A stretch of DNA of 64,000 nt, taken from SCUB01 sp041918675 (GTDB lineage Bacteria > Pseudomonadota > Alphaproteobacteria > Rhizobiales > Xanthobacteraceae). The translations under genes were made by a program, and so were the position numbers. Of this stretch, positions 1 to 9,049 are shown piece by piece. Location of the stretch: NCBI GenBank assembly GCA_041918675.1, contig JAYRVF010000011.1, positions 372,001-436,000 of the forward strand, given 5' to 3'. Within the stretch, counting starts at the first letter, position 1. The number at the start of each line of letters is the position of its first letter. Under the pieces are notes generated by a model that was given only the letters and a program-made list of their open reading frames with translations, made no database searches and was not told where the DNA came from.

Positions 1-2
1 AC

Positions 3-1040
3 TCATGCGCTTTCGTACGGCACCTCGATCGCGGCGCGATTTTCGAGCCAGCGCGGCACCGGCAGTCCTTTCGATCGCAGGAACTCCGGATTGAACATCT
101 TGGATTGGTAGCGCGTGCCGTAGTCGCAGAGCATGGTCACGATGGTGTGGCCCGGCCCCATCTCGCGGGCGAGGCGGATCGCGCCGGCGACGTTGATGCC
201 CGACGATCCGCCCAGGCACAGTCCCTCGTTCTCGAGCAGGTCGAAGACGACCTCGAGCGCCTCGGCGTCGGGGATCTGAAACGCGGTATCGATCGGCGCG
301 CCTTCGAGATTGGCGGTGATGCGACCCTGTCCGATGCCCTCGGTGATGGAGGAGCCTTCGGACTTGAGCACGCCCTTGGTGTAATAGGAAAACAGCGCCG
401 CGCCGAACGGATCGGCGAGGGCGACGCGCACGCGCGGATCGAGCGCCTTGAGCGCGAGGCCCGTTCCGGCGAGCGTGCCGCCGGTGCCGACCGCGGAAAC
501 GAAGCCGTCGATCTTGCCCTCGGTCTGGCGCCAGATTTCCGGTCCGGTCGTCTCGACGTGAGCCTGGCGATTGGCCACGTTGTCGAACTGGTTCGCCCAG
601 ATCGCGCCATTGGCCTCGGTGCGATCGAGCTGGGCGGCGAGGCGCCCGGCGACCTTCACGTAGTTGTTGGGATTGGCGTACGGCACCGCCGGCACTTCGA
701 CGAGCTCGGCGCCCATCAGCCGCAACGTGTCCTTCTTTTCCCGGCTCTGCGTCTCCGGGATGACGATGACGCTGCGGAAGCCGAGCACATTGGCGATCAG
801 CGCGATGCCGATGCCGGTATTGCCGGCCGTGCCCTCGACGATCACGCCGCCCGGGCGCAGCTTGCCCTTGGCGACGGCGTCGCGAATGATGAACAGCGCG
901 GCGCGGTCCTTGACCGACTGTCCGGGATTGAGGAACTCGGCCTTGCCGAAAATTTCGCAGCCGGTGAGCTCGGACGCGCGCTTGAGGCGCACGAGCGGAG
1001 TTCCGCCGATCGAATCGAGAATGCTGGCTTGAATTTCCAT
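3..1040 (-). CDS. cysK: Cysteine synthase A (O-acetylserine sulfhydrylase)
   Basis: A PLP enzyme making L-cysteine from O-acetylserine and sulfide in the cytoplasm. The 345-residue product opens with IGGTPLVRL. The Schiff-base lysine is K44 in GQSVKDRAA. It has the substrate loop TAGNTG near residue 72, the phosphate-binding GTGGT loop in the middle, and GGSSG near residue 277. It is about 30 residues longer than enterobacterial CysK, which matches the longer alphaproteobacterial form. It starts at an ATG (minus strand, 1040) and its stop lies at 3-5, so it is complete. Cystathionine beta-synthase-like activity is possible but no CBS domain is present. The next gene on this strand, cfa, is 225 bp upstream, so co-transcription is uncertain. 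Confidence 0.93.
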   Translation of the reverse strand: MEIQASILDSIGGTPLVRLKRASELTGCEIFGKAEFLNPGQSVKDRAALFIIRDAVAKGKLRPGGVIVEGTAGNTGIGIALIANVLGFRSVIVIPETQSREKKDTLRLMGAELVEVPAVPYANPNNYVKVAGRLAAQLDRTEANGAIWANQFDNVANRQAHVETTGPEIWRQTEGKIDGFVSAVGTGGTLAGTGLALKALDPRVRVALADPFGAALFSYYTKGVLKSEGSSITEGIGQGRITANLEGAPIDTAFQIPDAEALEVVFDLLENEGLCLGGSSGINVAGAIRLAREMGPGHTIVTMLCDYGTRYQSKMFNPEFLRSKGLPVPRWLENRAAIEVPYESA

Positions 1041-1265
1041 TGATGCTATTGCGCGTGTGGGAGAGGGCGTAAGCCTAACCCATTGAAGCGCTGAAGTGGA
1101 ATCGGAGAATCGCGTCGGGCGCCGAAATTGACGGAATTCGCGCTGGAAAGGAATTTCCGCGCGCGCGCCGGCAAGGGGACTGTAAATCCACGCGCCGGCA
1201 TCGGCGCGACGAAGGCGTTCTCCCGCGTGCTCATGGCGCGATGCACGGGCGCGGGAGCCGCGTTT

Positions 1266-2513
1266 TCAGCCCTGCCGCGCGAAGACAATATGCCGCACGT
1301 CGATGTTGCCGGAGCGGAATCCCGCCTCGCAATAGGACAGGTAGTACTCCCACAGGCGGCGGAAGCGTTCGTCGAAGCCGAGCGGAACGAGGGTCGGCCA
1401 GGCGGTGCGGAAATTGTCGCGCCAGACCGCGAGCGTCGTGGCGTAATCCTGTCCGAAAATGCGCTCGCGGATAATCGGGATGCCGAACCGTTCGCCGAGG
1501 CGCTTGAGCGCGTCGGGCGAGGGCAGCATGCCGCCGGGAAACACATAGCGCTGGATAAAGTCGACCTCGCGCCGGTAGCTCGCGAAGAACTTGTCCTGGA
1601 TCGTGATCGACTGGATGCCGGCGAAGCCGCCGGGCAGCAGGCGGTCGCGCAATTGCGCGAAATATCTCGGCCAGAACGCCTCGCCGACCGCCTCGATCAT
1701 CTCGATCGAGGCGATGCGGTCGTAGCGGCCGGTCTCGTCGCGATAATCCTGGAACTTGATTTCGACCTTGTCGCCGAGCCCGGCGTTGAACACGCGCGCG
1801 CGCGCGTAGTCGCATTGCTCGCGGCTGATGGTCAGGCCGACGACGTTGACGCCGAAGGTCTTGGCGGCGAACTCGGCGAAACCTCCCCAGCCGCATCCGA
1901 TTTCGAGGACCTTCTGGCCCGGCTTGAGCTGGATCGCCTCGGCCAGGCGGCGGTATTTGTTCGTTTGCGCGGCGGAAAGATCGTTGGTGCCGCTTTCGAA
2001 CAGCGCCGATGAATAAGTCATCGTGCTGTCGAGCCATGCCGAATAGAACCTGTTGCCGATGTCGTAATGGGCGAAGATGTTGCGCTTGGCCTGGTGGCGC
2101 GTGTTGCGATGGAACCAGTGGCGCACGAGCTGCACGCAGCGCATCAGCGGATTGTTGTCGAGCATCGACTGGATGAGCTCGTGATTGACGCAGAACAGAT
2201 AGAGGAACTGCGTCAGGTCGGGCGTGTCCCATTCGCGGCGCAGATAGGCCTCGGCGAAGCCGATGTCGCCGCCATGGACGAGCCGGCGGGCGAAGGCGAG
2301 ATCGTTGACGATGAGCGTCGCGGCCGGACCCGGCTCGGCGCCGCCGCAACGAAGCTGCCGCCCGTCCGGCAGGTGGATGGTGAGGGTTCCCTTGCGCAGC
2401 CGCGCCGCGAGCCCCAGCGCGAGCTTGGCCGTGCGCGGAATGCCGGCGAGCGAGATGTCGATGTTTTCGGGCGTGACGGCGATCGGGACGCCGGATGGAT
2501 TGCGGTCGGTCAT
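1266..2513 (-). CDS. cfa: Cyclopropane-fatty-acyl-phospholipid synthase
   Basis: An SAM-dependent enzyme that methylenates cis double bonds of membrane phospholipid acyl chains. About 415 residues from the chosen ATG (2513). The frame stays open upstream, but that extension is basic and unlike the family. The SAM-binding motif LEIGCGWGG is near residues 203-211, preceded by HYDIGNRFY and MTYSSALF, both typical of Cfa. The C-terminal half carries the Cfa patterns YIFPGG-like (YVFPGGMLPS) and W-R-NF. It is divergent from the efflux operon that starts at 2905. A membrane-remodelling role (acid, solvent or stationary-phase stress) is inferred from the family. Confidence 0.92.
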   Translation of the reverse strand: MTDRNPSGVPIAVTPENIDISLAGIPRTAKLALGLAARLRKGTLTIHLPDGRQLRCGGAEPGPAATLIVNDLAFARRLVHGGDIGFAEAYLRREWDTPDLTQFLYLFCVNHELIQSMLDNNPLMRCVQLVRHWFHRNTRHQAKRNIFAHYDIGNRFYSAWLDSTMTYSSALFESGTNDLSAAQTNKYRRLAEAIQLKPGQKVLEIGCGWGGFAEFAAKTFGVNVVGLTISREQCDYARARVFNAGLGDKVEIKFQDYRDETGRYDRIASIEMIEAVGEAFWPRYFAQLRDRLLPGGFAGIQSITIQDKFFASYRREVDFIQRYVFPGGMLPSPDALKRLGERFGIPIIRERIFGQDYATTLAVWRDNFRTAWPTLVPLGFDERFRRLWEYYLSYCEAGFRSGNIDVRHIVFARQG

Positions 2514-2904
2514 GACTGCGGAGTTCGCTCGTTGGGACGGCCGCTTCGCTTCGCCGAGCCATCGGAGTTTCCTCCGCTCCCCTCCGCCGGCCGTCATTCG
2601 CCGAAGGGCAGGCGAGGCTGGGACAAGTCACCCGGCTGTCGGTCCCTTGTTCGCCCGATGATCTTGACCGTCATCCTTGGCAAAAACAAGAGTGAGACAG
2701 GCATTGCCGTGCGGCGCCGATTCCGCGGCGCGGCGATGGAAAGGCGGGACGCGCGGCGCCGAGCCCGCCGGCCGGGCTTTCGCGCGATGCCGATCGTCCT
2801 TCCGGATTGCGCCTGAATTGGGCTTGCGCGCCGCGCTGGCGGGGGCCATGGAAGATGCGCGGCCGGAGGCGTTCGCCGCCGGCCTGAAACGGATTTTGCG
2901 TCGC
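2514..2904. other. Divergent intergenic region between cfa and efflux operon
   Basis: A 391 bp gap that should hold promoters for both directions. On the plus strand a TTGACC hexamer (2664-2669) resembles a -35 box, but no convincing -10 follows at 16-18 bp. The reading frame of the downstream gene is open through part of this gap (from 2677), but that stretch has no signal-peptide character. I see no repeats, RNA gene or clear operator. Confidence 0.35.
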
Positions 2905-4512
2905 ATGAATGCGTATCCGGATTGCCCGATTGGCCTGATTGCCGCGCGTGGCCCGGATCGCGCGCGCGGATCTGGCCGGTCGCGCCGCGCCGCGGCGACG
3001 ATCACCGCGCTGCTCGCCTCGCTCGCGACCACCGGCTGCATGCTTGCCACGGACCGGCCCGACGCAGCGCTCGATATCCCCGGGCGTTATCTTGCCGCGC
3101 CCATGACCGCGAACGAACGTCCGCCGGCGCTCGACTGGTGGCGCGAATTTCGCGCCGGCGAATTGACGGCGTTGATGGAAGAAGCCCAGCGCGTCAATTT
3201 CGACATCGCCGCGGCGCGCGCCCGCATCCTGCAGGCCGACGCGCAGGCGCGGATCGCCGGCGCGCCGCTGCTGCCGGCGCTCTCGGGCGATGCATCGGCC
3301 TCGCGCGCGCGGCCGTCCGGCGCGACCGCCTCCGGCGGCGGGGGAATCGCGCCGGATTATTCCACCCATACCGTGATGCTCTCGGCCAGTTACGAAATCG
3401 ACTTCTGGGGCAAGAACCGCGCCGCCGCGCTCGCCGCCGAGGAAACCGCGGTCGCGAGCCGCTACGATCGCGACGTTATCGCGCTCTCGACGCTCGCAAG
3501 CGTCGCCAATGCCTATTTCCAGGTTCTGTCGGCGCAGGACCGCATTCTGATCGCCAATCGCAATATCGCGGCCGCCGAGCGGGTGCTCGCCGCCATCCGC
3601 CAGCGCATCGGCGCGGGCACGGCGACGGACCTGGAGGCGGCCCAGCAGGAAAGCGTGCTCGCGAGCCAAAGGGCGGCGGTGCCGTTGCTGCGCCAGACCT
3701 ATGCCCAGAACCGGTTCGCGCTCGCCACGCTCGTCGCGCGGCCGCCGGAGAGCGTGCGGCTGCGCGGCGGCGGGCTCGGACAGCTTGCGTCCCCGCGCGT
3801 GACGCCGGGCCTGCCCTCCGAACTCCTGCTGCAACGGCCGGACATTCGCCGCGCCGAAGCCCAGCTTGCCTCCGCGACCGCCAACATCGCCAACGCGCGC
3901 GCGCAGTTCTTCCCGAGCATCCAGCTGACCGCGCAGGGCGGCTACCAGAGCGCGGCGCTCGCCGCGTTGTTCAATCCGCAGGCGGCCTTCTATTCGGCGG
4001 CCGTGAGCGCGGCCCAGCCGATTTTCGACGGGTTCCGCATCCTCAACAATTTCGAGTTGCAGCGCGCGCGGCAAGAGGAACTCCTGCAGGCCTATCGCAA
4101 GAGCGTGGTGTCGGCCTTCGCCGATGTCGACAACGCGCTGATCGCGCTGCGCCAGACGAGCGAGCGCGCGCGGTTGCAGCGGCAGGTGGTGACCGCTTCC
4201 CGCCGCGCGTTCAACCTCGCCGAATTGCGGCTGCGGGAGGGGACGGTCGACATCATCACCGTCATCAACGCGCAGACCACGCTGTTCCAGGCCGAAGACG
4301 TCTTCGCCCAGGCCCAGCTCGCGCGCATGCAGGCGCTGGTCGCGCTGTTCCAGGCGCTCGGCGGGGGATGGTCGCGGGACGAAATCGCGCGCCTCGACGA
4401 CGAGATTCTCAACCGGGCACTCCAGCGCCGGGCGGAGGAGAGGGCGGCCGGACCCGCGGCGTCGGCCGCGACACCGGCCGAAACCGCCGCCACATTGCCG
4501 ATCGGTAACTGA
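2905..4512 (+). CDS. Outer-membrane efflux lipoprotein (OprM/NodT family)
   Basis: Outer-membrane channel of a tripartite RND pump. About 535 residues from ATG 2905. The N-terminus is basic, then a hydrophobic segment LLASLATTGC ends in a lipobox cysteine near residue 43, so it is predicted to be an acylated outer-membrane protein. Two OEP repeats follow: the first from about residue 75 (LDWWREF, then helices), the second carrying LPSELLLQRPDIRRAEAQL, a hallmark of the NodT subfamily. The frame is open upstream to 2677 but the lipoprotein signal supports the later start. It sits 80 bp before the mdtA-like gene on the same strand and probably heads the operon. Confidence 0.9.
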   Translation: MNAYPDCPIGLIAARGPDRARGSGRSRRAAATITALLASLATTGCMLATDRPDAALDIPGRYLAAPMTANERPPALDWWREFRAGELTALMEEAQRVNFDIAAARARILQADAQARIAGAPLLPALSGDASASRARPSGATASGGGGIAPDYSTHTVMLSASYEIDFWGKNRAAALAAEETAVASRYDRDVIALSTLASVANAYFQVLSAQDRILIANRNIAAAERVLAAIRQRIGAGTATDLEAAQQESVLASQRAAVPLLRQTYAQNRFALATLVARPPESVRLRGGGLGQLASPRVTPGLPSELLLQRPDIRRAEAQLASATANIANARAQFFPSIQLTAQGGYQSAALAALFNPQAAFYSAAVSAAQPIFDGFRILNNFELQRARQEELLQAYRKSVVSAFADVDNALIALRQTSERARLQRQVVTASRRAFNLAELRLREGTVDIITVINAQTTLFQAEDVFAQAQLARMQALVALFQALGGGWSRDEIARLDDEILNRALQRRAEERAAGPAASAATPAETAATLPIGN

Positions 4513-4592
4513 CGGCCGCGCCAACTCGGGATATATTTACCGAATCCCACCGCCACGCCCGCGTTTTGGCGGAAACGAGGACAGTTTCACGC

Positions 4593-5921
4593 ATGCTGAC
4601 CAAGCCCGATATCGCCGAACCGCCGGGGGCTTCGGGCGCGGATGCTTCCGCGCCGGGCGAAGAGGCCGCGCGTCCATCGCGACGCCGCGGCTGGGTCGGT
4701 TGGCTGTTTCTGGTCGCGCTGCTGGGCGGCGGCATCGCGGCCTACAGATATTGGCCGGCGGCGCAGCAAGGCGGGACCGGCCAATTCCGCGCGGGCGACC
4801 TGCGCGTTCCCGTTCTCGCCGCGACGCCGCGCGTCGGCGACGTGCCGGTCTATCTCGAAGGCGTGGGCGCGGCGCGCGCGCTCAACACCGTCACCGTCCG
4901 GGCCCAGGTCGAGGGACGGCTCAGCGCCATTCACTTCAAGGAGGGCGAGGACGTAACTCAAGGCCAGTTGCTCGCCGAGATCGATCCGGCGATCTACAAG
5001 GCGCAGTTCGATCAGGCCGTGGCCAAGAAGGCGCAGGACGAGGCGCTGCTCGCCAACGCCCGGATCGACCTCGAACGCTACAGCAGGCTCGCCGCCTCGA
5101 GCGCCGGCAGCAAGCAGCAGGCCGACACGCAGGCCGCCCAGGTCGCCCAGCTCGAGGCGCAGGTGCGCGCCGATCAGGCCGCGATCGAAAACGCCGCGGC
5201 GACGCTCGGCTTTACGCGCATCGTCGCGCCGATTTCGGGCCGCGCGGGCCTGCGGCTGATCGATGTCGGCAATATCGCGCGCGTGTCCGACACCACCGGC
5301 CTCGTCGTCATCACCCAGATCAAGCCGATCGCGGTTCAGTTCAGCCTGCCGCAGCAGCAACTGCCGAAGGTGAACGCGGCCTTCGCCAAGGGTCCGGTTC
5401 CGGTCTCGGTACTGGGCGCCGACGGCGCGAGTATTCTCGAAACCGGCACCCTCGTCGGCATCGACAATCAGGTTGACCAGACCACGGGCACGGTGAGGCT
5501 CAAGGCGGAGCTGCCGAACGCGACGTTGGCGCTTTGGCCGGGACAGTTCGTCAACGTCCAGGTGAAGGTCGACACGCTCGCCAACGCCCTCGTGGTGCCG
5601 ACCTCGGCGGTCCAGCGCGGGCCGGCCGGCGCCTTCGCCTATGTGATCGGCGCGGACGACACGGTGTCGGCGCGCGCGATCACGGTCACGCAGCAGAACG
5701 ACGCCGAGGCCGTGATCGCCACGGGCCTTGGCCCCTCCGATCGGGTCGTGACGACGGGCTTCAACAGTCTTTCGGAAGGCGCGAAGGTGATGGTGGGAAC
5801 GGGCGACCGCGTGCCCAAGCCCGATCTCGCGCCCAAGAGCCGGCCCGACGGTCCTCGCCAGGGAAAGGGCCCGCCGGGCGGAGGTGGCCCGCCGGGAGGC
5901 GGCGGCCCGCCGCGGCACTAG
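4593..5921 (+). CDS. mdtA: RND efflux periplasmic adaptor (MdtA-like)
   Basis: Membrane-fusion protein linking an inner-membrane RND pump to an outer-membrane channel. About 442 residues. A basic stretch (RRRG) is followed by one N-terminal membrane anchor (WLFLVALLGGGIAAY). The lipoyl-like hairpin halves VRAQVEGRLSAI and RIVAPISGRAGL flank a coiled coil, then come beta-barrel and membrane-proximal domains. The extreme C-terminus is a glycine/proline-rich tail (PPGGGG repeats), common in MdtA relatives. The ATG at 4593 is preceded by CGAGGA (4576-4581), a fair ribosome site. A TTG 27 bp upstream in frame is less likely. The stop is 2 bp before the next start, so the genes are translationally coupled. 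Confidence 0.91.
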   Translation: MLTKPDIAEPPGASGADASAPGEEAARPSRRRGWVGWLFLVALLGGGIAAYRYWPAAQQGGTGQFRAGDLRVPVLAATPRVGDVPVYLEGVGAARALNTVTVRAQVEGRLSAIHFKEGEDVTQGQLLAEIDPAIYKAQFDQAVAKKAQDEALLANARIDLERYSRLAASSAGSKQQADTQAAQVAQLEAQVRADQAAIENAAATLGFTRIVAPISGRAGLRLIDVGNIARVSDTTGLVVITQIKPIAVQFSLPQQQLPKVNAAFAKGPVPVSVLGADGASILETGTLVGIDNQVDQTTGTVRLKAELPNATLALWPGQFVNVQVKVDTLANALVVPTSAVQRGPAGAFAYVIGADDTVSARAITVTQQNDAEAVIATGLGPSDRVVTTGFNSLSEGAKVMVGTGDRVPKPDLAPKSRPDGPRQGKGPPGGGGPPGGGGPPRH

Positions 5922-5923
5922 CG

Positions 5924-8900
5924 ATGGGCGTGTCCGAACCGTTCATCCGCCGCCCGATCGCGACATCGCTGTTGGGCGTGGCGCTGGCGATCGGCGGGGC
6001 GCTCGGCTATTGGGCGCTGCCCGTCTCGGCGCTGCCGCAGGTCGATTTCCCGACCGTGCAGGTAACGACGCGCTTGCCGGGCGCCAGCCCCGAGGTGGTC
6101 GCCTCGCTCATCACCGCGCCGCTCGAACGCCAGCTCGGCCAGATCCCCGCGCTGACCTCGCTGACCTCGGTCTCTTCGTTCGGCGGCAGTCAGATCGCGC
6201 TGCAATTCGAGCTCAACCGCGACATCGACGGCGCCACGCAGGACGTGCAGGCCGCGATCAACGCGGCCGCGGCGACGCTGCCGCGCAACCTGCCGTATCC
6301 GCCGGTCTACGCCAAGGTCAATCCGGCCGACGCGCCGGTGATCACGCTCGCGCTGACCTCGCCGACGGTGTCGCTGCGCGCGATGAGCGACGTCGCCGAC
6401 ACGCTGCTCGGCCAGCGACTGAGCCAGCTCAGCGGCGTCGGCCGCGTGACCATTCTCGGCGGCCTGCGCCCGGCGGTGCGCGTCCAGGCCGATCTGGCGC
6501 GCCTCGCCGCCTATGGCGTGTCGCTGGAGGATTTGCGCGCGGTCATCGCCAGCGCCAATGTCGCCGGTCCAAAGGGCGCGCTCGACGGCGCGCGGCAATC
6601 CTATTCCATCGCCGCGAACGACCAGATCGAGGCGGCCGAGGCCTACCGGCCGATCATCGTCGCCTGGCGCAACAACGCTCCCGTCACGGTCGGCGATGTC
6701 GCGCGGATCGTCGATGGGCTCGAGGACGACCGCACCGGCGGCTGGTACCAGCAAAATCCCGCCGTCATTCTCGACATTCAGCGCCAGCCCGGCGCCAACG
6801 TCATCGAGCTCGTCCGCCTGATCAGGGCGGAACTGCCGCGGCTGCAGCGCGCGATGCCGGCCGGCGTCGAACTGACCGTGGTCAGCGACCGCACCGTGAC
6901 CATCCGCGCCTCGGTCGACGAGGTCCAGTTCACGCTTCTCCTCAGTGTCGCGCTGGTGGTGCTGGTGGTGCTCATCTTCCTGCGCTCGGTGCGGGCGACG
7001 ATCATCGCCGGCGTCGCGCTGCCGCTGTCGCTCGTCACCAGCTTCGGCGTGATGTGGTTCGCCGGCTTCAGCCTCGACAACCTGTCGCTGATGGCGCTGA
7101 CCATCGGCACCGGCTTCGTCGTCGACGACGCCATCGTCATGATCGAAAACATCGTGCGCCACATCGAGAAGGGCGAGAGCGCGATGGCGGCCGCGCTCAA
7201 GGGCGCGGGCGAAATCGGCTTCACCGTGATCTCGCTGACGATGTCGCTGATCGCCGTGTTCATTCCGCTGCTGTTCATGTCCGGTCTGGTCGGGCGGATG
7301 TTCCGCGAATTCGCGCTGACGCTGACCATCGCGGTCGTCACCTCCGCCATCGTGTCGCTGACGCTGACGCCGATGATGTGCGCGCGCATCCTGCGCGGGC
7401 GCGCGGGCGAGACGGGACCGCGCGGCGGGCCATGGCGCCGGCTCGACGCCTTTGTCGATCGCATGGTCGCGTTCTACGGCGACAGCCTGCCATGGGTGCT
7501 CGATCGCCAGCGCGCGACGCTCGCGCTGGTGGCGGTAACGATCGCGGCGACGATCGGGCTCTATCTCGTCGTGCCCAAGGGATTTCTTCCGGTGCAGGAT
7601 ACCGGCTCGATCGCGGCGATCGCCGAGGCGAGCGCGGACGCCTCGGTCGAGGAGATGCGCCGCCTCCAGGCCGACGTGACGGCCGCGATCCGCGCCGACG
7701 CCGATGTCGTCGGCACAAGCGCGACGATCGGGGCGGCGGGCGTGACCGTCACGCCGAATGTCGCGCGCGTCATGGTCGCGCTCAAGCCGCATGACCGGCG
7801 GCGGGACGATGTCATGGTCGTCACCGAACGGCTGAAGCGGGCGGTCGCGGCGATACCGGGCGTGTCGGTCTATTTCCAGCCGGTGCAGGACGTGCAGATC
7901 GCGACGCGATCGAGCCGTTCGCTCTATCAATACATGCTCACCGGCACCAACGCCGAGGAGGTCGCCACGTGGGCCGAGCGCCTGACGCGCGAGCTGCGCG
8001 GCGCGGACGATTTCCGCGATGTCGCGCTGGAAGCGCACGCGCGCGGCCCGCGGCTCGCCATCAACGTCGACCGCGAGCGCGCCGGCCGGATGGGCGTGTC
8101 ATTGCAGGCCATCAACGACACGCTCAACGACGCGTTCGGCCAGCGCCAGATTTCGACGATCTACGGGCAGGCGAACCAGTACCGCGTCGTGCTCGAGGCG
8201 TTGCCGGAATATCAGCGCGATCCGGGTTCGCTCGCCAAGCTCTATGTCGCCGGCGTCGGCGGCGCGCAGGTTCCGCTCGCCGCCCTGGCGGAGATGACGC
8301 GGACGACGGCGCCGCTCGCGGTCACCCACGCGGCGCAGTTTCCGGCGGCGGTGCTGAGCTACAATCTCGCTCCCCACGCCTCGCTCGGGACCTCGGTCGC
8401 CGCCATCGCCGCCGCCGAGGCGCGCATCGACATGCCGGGCTCGATCGTCGGCATCCATGCCGGCGACGCGGCCGAATTCTCGCGGGCGCTGGCGGGCCAG
8501 CCCTGGCTCATCCTCGCCGCGATCGTGGCGATCTACATCGTGCTCGGCGTGCTCTATGAGAGCTACATCCATCCGATCACGATCCTGTCGACGCTGCCGT
8601 CGGCGGGGGTGGGGGCGATCCTGGCGCTGATCCTGTTCCGGCTCGACCTCTCGGTGATCGGGCTGATCGGCATCATTCTTCTGATGGGCATCGTCAAGAA
8701 GAACGCGATCATGATGATCGATTTCGCGCTCGCCGCCGAACGCCAGCGCGGCATGGCGCCGCGCGAGGCGATCGTGCAGGCCTCGCTGATGCGCTTCCGT
8801 CCGATCATGATGACGACGCTCGCCGCGCTGTTCGGCGCGCTGCCGCTGGCGCTGAGCACGGGGGCGGGGTCCGAATTGCGCTTTCCGCTCGGCGTCTCGA

Positions 8901-9049
8901 TCATCGGCGGGCTGCTGCTGAGCCAATTGCTGACGCTGTACACGACGCCGGTGATCTATCTGGCGCTCGACCGGTTCAACCGGCGTCTTGGCAAGGCGGT
9001 CGCGCGAACGTCCCCGGCCGCGCCCGAAATGGGCGGAGGCGCGGACTGA
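5924..9049 (+). CDS. mdtB: RND multidrug efflux permease (MdtB-like)
   Basis: Proton-driven inner-membrane RND transporter of about 1041 residues. It begins SEPFIRRPIATSLL, the standard RND opening, followed by TM1. The periplasmic porter domain contains LEFQ-like packing (LQFELNRDIDGATQDVQ). The TM4 proton-relay motif GFVVDDAIVMIEN is present with both aspartates, and the second half repeats the fold (LGVLYESYIHP, GIVKKNAIMMIDF). The closest match by pattern is MdtB (VSALPQVDFPTVQV, KVNPADAPVITLA). The frame is open far upstream, but the ATG at 5924 directly after mdtA is the real start. The last base of its TGA is the first base of the next ATG. Confidence 0.93.
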   Translation: MGVSEPFIRRPIATSLLGVALAIGGALGYWALPVSALPQVDFPTVQVTTRLPGASPEVVASLITAPLERQLGQIPALTSLTSVSSFGGSQIALQFELNRDIDGATQDVQAAINAAAATLPRNLPYPPVYAKVNPADAPVITLALTSPTVSLRAMSDVADTLLGQRLSQLSGVGRVTILGGLRPAVRVQADLARLAAYGVSLEDLRAVIASANVAGPKGALDGARQSYSIAANDQIEAAEAYRPIIVAWRNNAPVTVGDVARIVDGLEDDRTGGWYQQNPAVILDIQRQPGANVIELVRLIRAELPRLQRAMPAGVELTVVSDRTVTIRASVDEVQFTLLLSVALVVLVVLIFLRSVRATIIAGVALPLSLVTSFGVMWFAGFSLDNLSLMALTIGTGFVVDDAIVMIENIVRHIEKGESAMAAALKGAGEIGFTVISLTMSLIAVFIPLLFMSGLVGRMFREFALTLTIAVVTSAIVSLTLTPMMCARILRGRAGETGPRGGPWRRLDAFVDRMVAFYGDSLPWVLDRQRATLALVAVTIAATIGLYLVVPKGFLPVQDTGSIAAIAEASADASVEEMRRLQADVTAAIRADADVVGTSATIGAAGVTVTPNVARVMVALKPHDRRRDDVMVVTERLKRAVAAIPGVSVYFQPVQDVQIATRSSRSLYQYMLTGTNAEEVATWAERLTRELRGADDFRDVALEAHARGPRLAINVDRERAGRMGVSLQAINDTLNDAFGQRQISTIYGQANQYRVVLEALPEYQRDPGSLAKLYVAGVGGAQVPLAALAEMTRTTAPLAVTHAAQFPAAVLSYNLAPHASLGTSVAAIAAAEARIDMPGSIVGIHAGDAAEFSRALAGQPWLILAAIVAIYIVLGVLYESYIHPITILSTLPSAGVGAILALILFRLDLSVIGLIGIILLMGIVKKNAIMMIDFALAAERQRGMAPREAIVQASLMRFRPIMMTTLAALFGALPLALSTGAGSELRFPLGVSIIGGLLLSQLLTLYTTPVIYLALDRFNRRLGKAVARTSPAAPEMGGGAD

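Noticed and set aside
2671..4524. 617-codon minus-strand open frame opposite the OprM-like gene
   Set aside because: Same reason: mirror of a real gene, no recognisable domain.
5918..8038. 706-codon minus-strand open frame opposite the mdtB-like gene
   Set aside because: Shadow of a recognised RND pump; low-complexity Arg/Asp/His content and no domain.
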